The translations under genes were made by a program, and so were the position numbers. A stretch of DNA of 64,000 nt from Strigops habroptila. Its lineage: Eukaryota > Chordata > Aves > Psittaciformes > Psittacidae. Positions 43,600 to 53,700 of the stretch are shown in pieces. Position 1 is the stretch's first letter. Each line of letters begins with the position of its first letter. A model generated the notes under the pieces. That model did no database searches and had not been told where the DNA came from. It saw nothing but the letters and a program-made list of their open reading frames with translations. Where the stretch lies: contig NC_044282.2 of NCBI RefSeq assembly GCF_004027225.2, forward strand, positions 57,120,397-57,184,396, read 5' to 3'.

Positions 43600-43910
43600 A
43601 GCGCCCAAGCAGCAGCGGGGTCCTCTGCGGCGCACAGTGATTTTTAGGGATGGCTCCATGCCAGACGCTTTTCCAGGCCCAGCGACGATCTCTCCCAGGA
43701 AGATTGTCTCATCTGAAAACTAAGGCAAAGTTTGGTCCCTCCCCTTTGGGGAGAGCCCGGCAGCCGGTCTGCCCGCGAGAAAGACGTCCTCCTGCGGGAG
43801 CAGCCGCCTCTCGCCGGCCTCTGGAGGGACGACGGTGGCCAAAGGGTCTATCCTGCTCCTCCGGCCAGCGGGACGGGAGCGGAGGGCAGCTGGGACACTG
43901 CACAGCAGGT
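43600..43910. promoter_or_regulatory. CpG-rich patch, possible promoter
   Basis: CpG dinucleotides are frequent here (GCGGCGC, CCCGCGAG, CCGGCCAGCGGGACGGGAGCGG) while flanking kilobases are CpG-poor. Such patches are usually promoters. The nearest leftward gene needing one is ANKRD66, whose first coding exon is 2.4 kb to the left and seems to follow an untranslated exon. A 93-codon minus-strand frame (43378-43659) overlaps its left part. Function inferred only from composition. Confidence 0.35.
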
Positions 43911-45890
43911 ATGTGGAGTGCCAGGCACTGCTACACGGGGGAAGAAGGGTCCAGGGACAGCATGGGGGGGAGCAACGGTGGTGTGAGGGGGATTTTAAGC
44001 AGCTGGGTAGTTTCTGTGCAGCCCCTCACACAGCTTGCCAGTGCTCCCGCTCCCTGGCTTCAGCCTGCTCTTCCCAAAGCCTGTCCCAAATCCTCACAGG
44101 CTCATGCTTCTCCACTTCCTCCCTTCCAGCCCCTTATCTGGCCCCAAATCCCTGTGTGTCCCTGCGGAGGGGTCAGATTCGCTCCGGCTAAGCTGCATAG
44201 GGACACGGTGGACATGCCCCTTCCTGCTGTGTGTACAGCCAGCATTTAGGGGAAAGGTGAATGGAGCTTTCCCGCAGGGAAAAGTAACCCACCTCCTGAC
44301 ACGGACATGCCCAGTGCGGCGATGGGAAGCAGCAGACCCAGGCTGCACCAAGGGTAACTCAGACTAGATGGAGGAGGAAAAAACAATTCACAGCAAGGGT
44401 GATTAAACTCTGCTTCATGTATCCAACACTGAGACATGCAAAACCGAGGCAGCCCTATACATACCCTGCTTTGAGCAGGGGTTTGGGCTACGTGACTTCC
44501 AGTGGTCCCTCCCAACCTAAATTCTTCTGAGAGGCTGTGAGGGACACAGAGCATGAGGTTGTGGGTGCTCTGCATTACAGCATTCATCTCCCCCAGACCC
44601 AGCATCTGCAAGGTGGGACCCTGCACCCTGGCTGCTGTTAGAGCTGGTAAGGAGAGAGATGGTGATTTTAGGAATGTGGTTTCCTCCAGTGTACTTTAAG
44701 CCCAATGAGCTCAGCTATAGGTGACAAGGTGGTGGACTGTAACGTTAGTCAGACACTAACAGAGCCTGCCTGTACTTTAGCCTGTGACACAACCACATCC
44801 AGGAGCAGCAAGTGGTGGCTCTTCAGGGCAGGAACCAAGGGCAGCAATGCCAGCCGGGCTTGCACTTCCCAGCCCTGCTGACATGATGTACAGCAGCCGA
44901 GAAGCTGTTGTGACTTACTGCTGGGGATGTGCAGGATCCTCTAATGGGCAGCTCTAGGAGGAAACTGGAGATGTTCAAATCTCCACCTCTGGCTGTCGTT
45001 AGTGGTTTGCCCCCCCTTTTGCTCTGCCTGCTGGATATGAAACAATGTCTTCAAAATCAGCTAATGTAAGGGGGGAAGGGACTTTTCTGCAGTGGAGTTG
45101 TGCTTGCAGGGAAGTGAGAGTGGTCATTCCCGCTGAAGGAGGTACACCTGGATTTAGCCCTTGGATCCAGAAGCTCCACAGTTTATGGGAAGACTGAACC
45201 CAGGTAGCTCCTCCTGCTGATTCCAAAGCTGTTGCCTGCTGCTTCCACCCTACGTCCCCATGTCCCACCCCCATTTCCCAACCATGCAGCAGACAGGTTT
45301 TCCACCACCCAGGTCCTGCTGCAGGCCCAAACTGGCAAGCAAAGGGTGCGAAGAGTTGCTTCAGTGACTAAAATGGGGCACTTAAAAGCAGGGGCCAGAA
45401 CTGAGGCTTTAAGGTAAATGCTGTCATAACTCTTAAGAGTGCTTTTTCCCCCAGACCCAGTGAATGTTGAAAAGTTTTGGTATCTGGGGTAGGGACTACA
45501 GTGACCTCATGCCCCAGTGCTGAAAGATTGCTCTGGTTCAATCTCCAGTGCCAAACCAGGCACTTAAAACAAATTACCAAAGGGGACAGTGACACCTCCA
45601 TCTGCTGCAGAGCATCTCACTGGGGAGTGCTACTGACATAGCATGTGGAAGTACCCTGAGACATGGCTGGAAGGACCTGGCCTAACCTGGGATACAGGAG
45701 CATCACCTGAAAGGCTGGGAATCACCTTTGATTCCAGCTCCACCTTTGCTTCTCTGTCTCCATTTTTCATCCTGAGAAAGCATGTACACTCCTTCCCCAG
45801 CCTCACGTGCCATCTGCGCTCATGGTGATGTGCTGTCACCAAATTACTGAGGTCAGCATCACCCCTGCACTAAGCCACACCAAGATGTTA

Positions 45891-46037
45891 AGAATCATGG
45901 AATCACAGAATAATTTGGGTTGGAAGGGACTGTAAAGATCATACAGCTACAACCCCCCTGCCATGGGCAGGGACACCTTCTACTAGACCAGGTTGCTTCA
46001 AGCCCCATACAACCTGGCCTTGAACACTTGTTGGATG
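45891..46037 (-). mobile_element. CR1 LINE 3' end
   Basis: About 145 bp of reverse CR1 from the tail (AATCACAGAATAATTTGGGT) through GGCAGGGACACCTTC to CCTTGAACACTTG. Confidence 0.88.
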
Positions 46038-47225
46038 GAAGTAGCCTTTAAAAAGTGCCGTGTGCTTGTTTACTGGAAAAAAAAGTGTCTCACATCAGTG
46101 GAAAAATACACACTTGAATTTCAGTGACAGCCTCAGCCATTTACACTCTGCAACACAAAAGGCTCAGTGTGAAGAGCTCTTTCCTTCAGCTGCCCCACGT
46201 TGGCCAGGCTCCGCTCCCCCGCTTTCGCAGCCTTCAAATAAAGGACAAGCCAAGGTCAGGAGAAAACAAAGAGGGAAAAAAATAAAACAAGGAGGAAAAA
46301 CCTTCTATGACTGTAGGCGCTGGTAAAACCTCCCCTGCTGCAGCCCACTATCCAAGTGAGAGCTCCTACTCCCTGTTTGCTCCGACAGCTCTTGCACTGT
46401 CCAGACCCTGCTGCAGCTCCGTCCTCCCTTGCAGGATAAGATGGCACCTCTCCATTCCCCAGCTGCTGCAATGGGCACTCGGGGAGGTGGCAGGGATGAC
46501 TGTCAGGCATGGGGAGAGGTTGGTCCAACACCAGCACTCCCACCCTCTCCTCTCCTCCACCAGTAACTTCCTACAAGCTGTTTGGGGATGCTGAGCAGCC
46601 TGAGGAATGGTAAACCCAGTGCAGAAGGTGGCAGGAAGAAGCACGGTGACACCCACAACCCTGTCCTGCTGCTCTCATGTGCCTAAGCTCTCCCACTGCA
46701 AGCCCCCAGAGTGCTGGAGGGGAGAGTGTGCAGGATCTGGCCCTCAAAAGCACAATGCCAGATTGCTTCCTCATGCCAGCTCACACGGATACAGGGAAGC
46801 TGGTGCCAATTTATACCAACATTGGATCCAGCCTTGGCATTTAAGTGCCAGGAAAGGCTGCTGGAGCTGGTTCCTGCACCCTTCCAATCCGCAGCTCCAG
46901 AGATGCTGCAGGAACTGCCTGCAATAGCCACAGCATGCTGACTCTGGCAAACAAACTCAAACCCATGAACTACAGGCCAAAACCACCATTAAACATGAGG
47001 AAGCCATCATGTGCCTGACAGCATTTGCAAGCACCAATGTAGGCGTGCTGCTGTCAGATGCAACTTCCATTTCCAAACTGAGACAACGCCCTGTTTATTG
47101 CCCTTGAAGTGGATCCAGTATTGTCCAGGGCACACATGGACTCCAGTTGTTAAAAATTTAGGAGCAGGACGCTCATCTCAGACATCACCTATTGTACGAC
47201 CAGATGGGCTGCAAGATTCCAGAAT

Positions 47226-47312
47226 TAGGACACACACAGACTGGGGTAGAGGTTGGACTTGATGATCTCAGAGGTCTTTTCCAACCTAGTTGATTCCTTG
47301 ATTTTATGATAA
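47226..47312 (+). mobile_element. CR1 3' end, second subfamily
   Basis: Short copy of a 3' UTR type distinguished by 'GGACTTGATGATCTCAGAGG' followed by 'TTCCAACCTAGTTGATTCC', shared with the copies at 49424 and 55238. Confidence 0.8.
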
Positions 47313-47696
47313 ACACACAGCCTGATGCAGTTCTTAAGTAAGAATGTAAGAATTTGATTTCCAATACTGCAGGAGGAGAGCTGGCATGATGGATGCTGTT
47401 ATCTCACAGTATCCATAGGAAAATCAATTCCCATCACTTAATTTAACAGCTACAGGGTTTTGGGTTGTTTCTCTCCTGCTACAGGTACTGGAGGTGCACA
47501 AAGGATGACAAGTTGGGTTAGGACAGAAAGAACAGGCTTATGATGTAAACTACAGAGGCTAACAGGATGCAGGTTTGACATTTTTCTGTTTTTCCTTTGA
47601 GGAGTAGACAAACTGGGCAGAGCAGCAGTTTAGCATCTGAGTAGTAATGTCCTGTACAGGACATGTCAATGTGCTGTTATTTAAATTTAATTCTAA

Positions 47697-48000
47697 AGCC
47701 TACAAGAAAGCTGGAGAGGGACTTCTTACAAGGGCATGTAGTGATAGGACAGGAGGGAATTGCTTTAAACTGACAAAGGGGAGATTTAGGTTAGGTATTA
47801 GGAAGTTCTTTACCGTGAGGGTGGTGAGGCCCTGGCACAGGTTGCCCAGAGAAGCTGTGGCTGCCCCATCCCTGGCAGTTCAAGGCCACGTTGGACGTGG
47901 CTTGGAGCAACCTGGTCTAGCGGAAGGTGTCCCTGCCCATGGCAGGGGGTTGAAACTAGATGAGCTTTAAGGTCCCTTCCAACCCAAACCATTCTATGAC
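47697..48000 (+). mobile_element. CR1 LINE 3' end
   Basis: About 300 bp in forward sense, from AAGAAAGCTGGAGAGGGAC to the 'CCCAAACCATTCTATGAC' tail. 5'-truncated; the octamer tail is reduced to one unit. Confidence 0.92.
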
Positions 48001-49423
48001 TTCGATCCCCCCAAAAGAGTAAAGCAGAGCAAATACACCATTTTTACCTGCAACTGAATTAGGCACCTTCTGAATTTCCCCAAAAATGACACTGGTCTAA
48101 TCTAAGAAAAGCCATGCTTCAGGAGCAAAACATCTTTTCAATTTGCATTTCTTATCATAAGCAATGTGCATGCCCCAAGAAAAATGTTGTTAAGGCGTTA
48201 CAGGTGATGTTTTAATGGAATTCAAGTATAAGCAGGAGCAGGTCATAAGATAAGCAATGGGGTTTCCCCCCACCTCTTTTGTGTCCTTAACATCTATTAG
48301 TGCTTTAAAAGTTAATGCTCTGCTTAATGCATTTGGCTTACAAGATTAGTAGGAATTTTAAGAGTTTGCTTTCTAAAAAACATTTAAAAAAGTTTGATAG
48401 TTTCTGGTCAATGCTCCCAAAACACCCCTCACCTAAACACTTTTTCTGTTCAGAAAAGCCACACTAAAGCATCCAGACCCAGAGCAGCAGCTGAACACCA
48501 GCCCTGAGGACTTGGGACAGGCAGTCACAGCTCCACTCCTAAACCTAAACTCCTTTTGTAGCCCTGGGTAAGGAAAAGAAGGCATTTCTACCACCTCCCC
48601 ACCATCGCCCAGTTTATAACCTAGTAATAGCCTTGTAGCTATTAAAAACTTACATTAAAAAAGCCTGTAAGATAACAAACGAACGGGGCTTACTGGAATA
48701 TTTAAAAATGAGAAGAAGCTCTCAGGGAAACTACATCATAAAACAGTACACACATTTCTTCAGCGACTTCTAACAACCGTTTTATTTTTGCCTTTGTGCT
48801 CTTTATTTCAAAGGGGAATAAACTTCCCAACAGCCCCAGAAGGCCTGAGGCTTCCCTTAGGTACTGACTGGCTTCTGTGCTAAATGCAAAAGTTCCCCCC
48901 AGATCTGCAGATCTAGTTAGGACAATTTTTGCTCTGACGCCTCCCCAGTTAGATCCTGCTCCATAAATGATGCTTAATGGTCAGCTGCAACCCTGTACAG
49001 CAAAGATGCTGAACTCAGAGTATCAAACTTCCCTTTACAATTTCACATGAAAAATGAAGTCAGTTTCATTGTTTCTTTTTAATTCAATTTTTGGCTAAAA
49101 CTTTTACAGTTCCAGAAATGCGGTACTCAGCCTCCCTGTTTATTGCTGACCCCACACAATCTCTGCCTTTACCCCATATACACATTCCCTGGTATCAAGA
49201 GAAAACCCTTCCAGGAGCAGCTCCCCCAGTCACTGAGCCAAATGCAGGAAGAACTGGCAGGGCCACCCCTTCAAAAAGCAGCAGCAAAGCTGTCAAACTC
49301 GGTCTTAAACTCAATCCTCAGGTGTGCATAAACCCTCTTCCAACTGCTTTTAGTAGCAGCCAAACATTTAAACCCAAATGCATCCTCTCCTGCCATCAGG
49401 CAGTTTCACTTTATGGGAATGTA

Positions 49424-49620
49424 TGAAAAGTTTCTTCACAGAAAGTTATTGGAACAGGCTGTCCAGGGAAGCAGTGGAATCACCTGTAAGTGTTCAAAAA
49501 CCGTGTAGATGAGACCCTCAATGATGTGGTTTAGTAGTGGTCTTGGCAGTCCTGAGGTAATGGTTGGACTTGATGATCTTAAAGGTCTTTTCCAACCTAG
49601 TTGATTCTGTGATTTTATGG
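49424..49620 (+). mobile_element. CR1 3' end, second subfamily
   Basis: Forward copy with AAGTTTCTTCACAGAAAG, 'GTGGTCTTGGCAGTCCTGAG' and the 'CCAACCTAGTTGATTCTGTG' tail. Ends about 180 bp before the IMP3 polyadenylation signal. Confidence 0.88.
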
Positions 49621-49797
49621 AGTCGGGCTATCTGGTGTTTTCTCCGACGGATGCAGAACTTTCTCTGTACTGATGAATGGAGCTGTTAGGTGCTAAGGAG
49701 AGGTGGGAGCAGAGCAAGCAGAGTAGGTTTCCTCTCTGCTCCTCTTTCAGGCATGTTGGGGGAGGCTAAACATCTGACGGTGGTACCGCCGCGTGTC

Positions 49798-49803
49798 TTT
49801 ATT
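49798..49803 (-). terminator. IMP3: polyadenylation signal of IMP3
   Basis: AATAAA on the minus strand (TTTATT on plus), about 67 bp after the IMP3 stop codon, giving a very short 3' UTR. Confidence 0.75.
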
Positions 49804-49870
49804 GCCACTCGCGTCGCAAGGAGCGGGGCAGAGGCGTGAGGGCAGCACAGGCAGGGCGGGCAGTGCATCC

Positions 49871-50428
49871 CTAGGCGGCCAGGTCGAAGTCGTCGCGCTC
49901 CTGGTTGTAGTCGAGCACCTTCTGCCGGAGGCGAGACGCGTCCACCCAGGTGATGAAGTCCTCCACGGCGCGGGGGATGAGGACGGCGGGGTCGGTCACC
50001 ACCTCGGGCCCCACGCGGACGTGGCCCTGCTCCACGAAGGTGACGGCGTGGCGCAGGTTCTGCGCCATCCGCAGCTTCACCAGCAGGCAGGGCAGGCGCC
50101 GCCGGCAGAACGCGGCCGCAGACAGGCTCTCACAGACGGCCAGGGACTGCCGCTCGCTCACCAGCCCCAGCCCGTGCAGCTTCTCCAGCAGCGCGGCCGC
50201 GCAGCGGGAGCGGAAGGCGGCGCTGGCCGGGCCCAGGTCACGGAGGCGGCGGGCCAAGGTGCGGACGGTGCGGGCCAGCGCTTTGTAGTGCACGTAGTCC
50301 TCCCGCCGGCCCAGCCGGTAGCGCCGCAGCGCCTTCACCTCGGCCAGGCTCCCCGCCGCCGCCTCCCAGCTCACCAGCTCCAGCCGCCGCAGCAGCTTCT
50401 GCTCGTGGTACTTCAGCTTCCGCACCAT
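49871..50428 (-). CDS. IMP3: U3 snoRNP protein IMP3, intact single exon
   Basis: Nucleolar component of the U3 small nucleolar ribonucleoprotein (with MPP10 and IMP4) that helps U3 pair with pre-rRNA during 18S rRNA processing. 185 residues; human has 184. It follows the human protein end to end: N-terminus [20 protein letters not shown], middle [14 protein letters not shown] and [16 protein letters not shown], the S4 RNA-binding domain in the C-terminal half ([39 protein letters not shown]) and the ending [12 protein letters not shown] (human ends DDFDLEA). The coding sequence is very GC- and CpG-rich. Its ATG lies 257 bp from the PLA2G7 ATG on the opposite strand, pointing to a shared promoter. 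Human IMP3 is also intronless but lies on 15q24, so the location here is unexpected. No poly(A) tract or target-site duplication is evident. Confidence 0.96.
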   Translation of the reverse strand: MVRKLKYHEQKLLRRLELVSWEAAAGSLAEVKALRRYRLGRREDYVHYKALARTVRTLARRLRDLGPASAAFRSRCAAALLEKLHGLGLVSERQSLAVCESLSAAAFCRRRLPCLLVKLRMAQNLRHAVTFVEQGHVRVGPEVVTDPAVLIPRAVEDFITWVDASRLRQKVLDYNQERDDFDLAA

Positions 50429-50760
50429 CTTGACAGGAACGCGCCGCCGGCAACCACCGCCCCTTCCGGGGAGGAGCGGCCGCGCTCCGCCCGCCGCTGC
50501 CGCCGCGGCACCTCCCCGTCCGCCCCGAAGGACCCCGGGCCCGACCGATAGTGTCTGGTGGCCGGGGGATGGCCCCCGGGCTGGGGTACACCGTGCCGGG
50601 GCTGCTGCTACCGCCGGGAAAGCGAAACGTGGCTGGTCAGAGCCGCGGCGGCTGCCGGAGCGGGGTGCCCGCTGCCTAGGGCGGGATGCGGCTGCTCCCC
50701 GCTGCGCTCTGCTGGTCCCCAGGGCGGGCCTGGCTCCGAGGGGTCACCCCAGGTACGGAC
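49880..50760. promoter_or_regulatory. CpG island, probable bidirectional promoter of IMP3 and PLA2G7
   Basis: GC- and CpG-dense sequence spans IMP3, the 257-bp gap and PLA2G7 exon 1, in contrast with AT-rich flanks. The gap 50429-50685 has no TATA box but several GC-box-like runs. A 36-codon upstream ORF (50569-50679) ends 6 bp before the PLA2G7 ATG. Confidence 0.7.
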
Positions 50761-53700
50761 CTGCTTCCCAACAGCCTGCCCTGCACGGGCAGGCCTTTTC
50801 TCTCCAATGATCAAATCCAGGCTTCATCATCCCTCCTGGAGGAATGGCTCCGGCGTTGGGTTTTCTCCGTGACATCCTTGTACCCCGATGCGTAGGCTGG
50901 TTTTGCTCACCGAGGAGCTGTGAAATCTCCCCTCTCTGCCGGTCTGACTAGGAGGAGCAGGTCCAGGTCGTAGCCTGGTGGGGAGGGAACTGCCTTCGCA
51001 ACTGAAACTTGCTGCTCTTGAGCTTGCGCTTCCCTCTTTGTGCCCAAGAAGTGAGGCTGCTGCTGCTCCGCACCGCAGCACCTCGACCTCCTGAGTGCCG
51101 CCACGGCGTCCGCAGCCAAAGGATTCCTCTCTGCCTTTCTGTTCAGTGCGTGGTATTCTCTGATCCTTGGGATTCAGGATACTACTCCAAGGAAACTCCC
51201 CAGAAGAGCAGGTCAGGTTGGTGACTCGGGATTTCAGATCTCTGATACTCATAAGCAGGTGCTTGTATCAGCTCAACCTTTAATTTCCTGTTCCTAGATC
51301 TTCAATGCACTGCATTTTTGTCAGAGTAGGTGATCTGTCACACAGGACGTTGCAGTCTCTTGATTTGCTCTGTGTTTTTCCCCAGGTTTGTCAGCAAAGG
51401 CACCAATGGAACCAGGGAGCAGCAGCACTGAGAAATTTTATAGGATCCCCAAAGGAAAGGGACCACACTCCGTTGGATGTACAGACCTGATGACAGAAAA
51501 TGCAGTTGAGGTAAAGCTTGCGGTTCTTCCTTCTAAGGATTTAAGCCACAATGTTAGTGAAACAACTTGCTGTAGTTTTACAGATGAGTCAAACAGAAGG
51601 TCTTGTCTGTGCAGGAATGCTCCGTGGCACACACTCAGAGCTGAGCTTTCTGTCCTCTCTGTCCCAATGTAGCATGTGTACTGGGCCTTTACCAGATGCA
51701 TGTAAACTGCAAGCATCCTCCATGGCTACTCACTCCCTCCTCCTAGCATCCTCGCCTTCCTGGCTCCCCTAGGCAAGATAATGCAGACCAGCTTGTGTCC
51801 TCCTGGGACCCTTGGGGTTCTTCCCATCCACCCCACTGCTCCCTTCTGCCTTGGGCTCCTGCAGACTCCACACACAGGCTCCGAGACTGTATCTGTTTTC
51901 TCATCACAAAGATCCCAACAGGATTTGGCAGGGCTGGGTGATGAGGGTAGGCAGTGTTTCAGCTGGAGGGTAGAGCATGAGGTGTGTTCTTGAGGTTTTA
52001 TCTGTCTGTAAAAGAACAGGATGTCAATTCTGCAGGTGGTTAGTGGAGAGAGAAGCCATGGTAAGGAGATGGGGACAGTAAATAGGCAGCTAATAAGCTT
52101 GTTTATGGGTTTCATTTCAAATCCTCTTGCTTTTTAATTTTGCTATGAGAATATGCCTGCGTCTACACTGTGGTTTTATTCCTCAGGCTAGCCAGGTATA
52201 GTGGAACTTGTGATCAGTTTGTAGTGGTTAATCATATGTTTTTCTTTACTGAGGTTACTCCGTATTGGTATAAAATAAGCAATTAGTTTCTCTTTGCAAT
52301 CAGCCTGTGTGTTTTTCTGAGATAAGCAATCTGTATAATTACCGTTCTCTCAGGTATAGGTAATGAACCTCTTCCCCTTTCCGGTAAGCAGTTAGTCACC
52401 TGGGGAAGTTCAGTGGAATCATTCTGGGATCAAATTAGTATCACTACCAGTATGGATGAAGATGATTTCTTCTGTAATGGCTTTTGTGTCAAAGACTGAT
52501 TTAAGTTTGATGAGTAAATAGAATCAAGCTTCATTAAACAAGCTTTTGGTAAACAAGCTTTTGGACAAAAAGCTTTTAGCTTTTGTCCCTAGACTTAACT
52601 TGTTAAAACAAAAGTACGGTTTCAGCAGGACAGTAAATTTGAATAGTGTCACAAGTTTCCTTGCAAACCGGGAAGTAAGAATACAAGTTACACACAGTTT
52701 ATCTGCCAGAAGGTCTGCTTTGAGGTGTGCCGTGGTACATTGCTGCTGTCTGCAAATCCTGGCAAGGGGCTGTGGGAGGTCCATGTGAATGTGGAAAGCT
52801 TGGGTGGTTTCGTGGAAGACCTGGAGTGCAGACAGTAAACTGGTGGTAAGAAACAGAGGCAGGTAAAACACAGGTTAACAAAGTTGTGTTTAGAAAAATG
52901 GACCACTGCAGACTTGTAAACATCTGGATGAGGAGGAAGAACCATATATTGCGCTCCTTTGCAGTGCAGCTGCCCAAGAGCTTTACCAACAGCCTTTTGC
53001 TCAGCTTAGCCAACAATACTATAGCCACATTGAGATCATGCCCATGACTCTACCCACATCTCCTCTGCTGGACCACTTCCAGAAGCTAGTCTCAGGGTAA
53101 AATTTGTCTTGCTAACCTAGAGGAAAAATATGCTTCTAGGAGGGTTCTTTTTTTTTCACCACAGTTTAGCTAGCTGAATTGGGTCAATAACAGCTGGAAA
53201 GGTGAAGGGAATACAGTCACCCCTGTTAAACTGGTCAGACTGCAGCATCGTACCATTCCCTGAAGGGGAGGCATAGTGAGGAACACAGTAGAAAAGATCC
53301 AGCAGTATGCAGAAATGGAGCAAATAGGTAGTGTTTGTAATGATTAACTTCATGAAATGGAGCATTATGAACTAGCCATGGGATAACCTAGAGAAGGTGA
53401 TGTGTATCTCTGCCTGGATGCCAACAATCATGCTACTTTAAATTCATTGCAGGGACAAAAAGATAGTGACACAGTATTGGCATCAAAGCCTATATAGGAT
53501 AACCATTTTCTCATGTGTTTCTTTTAATTCCCTTGAGCTGTCATTCCTGCATCTGAAGCTCTTGGCAAAAATATTACTACTTTTTCTTCACAGGGAAGCT
53601 TCTTGCGCCTATATTATCCATCATGCAATGCCACAGATAATGAAGAGGCACCATGGATTCCAGATAAAGAATACTATCAGGGGCTCTCTGACTTCCTTAA

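Noticed and set aside
43650-44249. 199-codon plus-strand frame in the CpG patch
   Set aside because: Proline/arginine/alanine-rich composition typical of chance frames in GC-rich DNA; no domain recognised and overlapping frames are equally open.
47647-47970. 107-codon plus-strand frame
   Set aside because: Most of it is translated CR1 3' sequence; similar frames recur at other CR1 copies in the window.
49793-50551. 252-codon frame on the plus strand
   Set aside because: Antisense shadow of IMP3 in a GC-rich region; the minus-strand frame is a clear IMP3 match.
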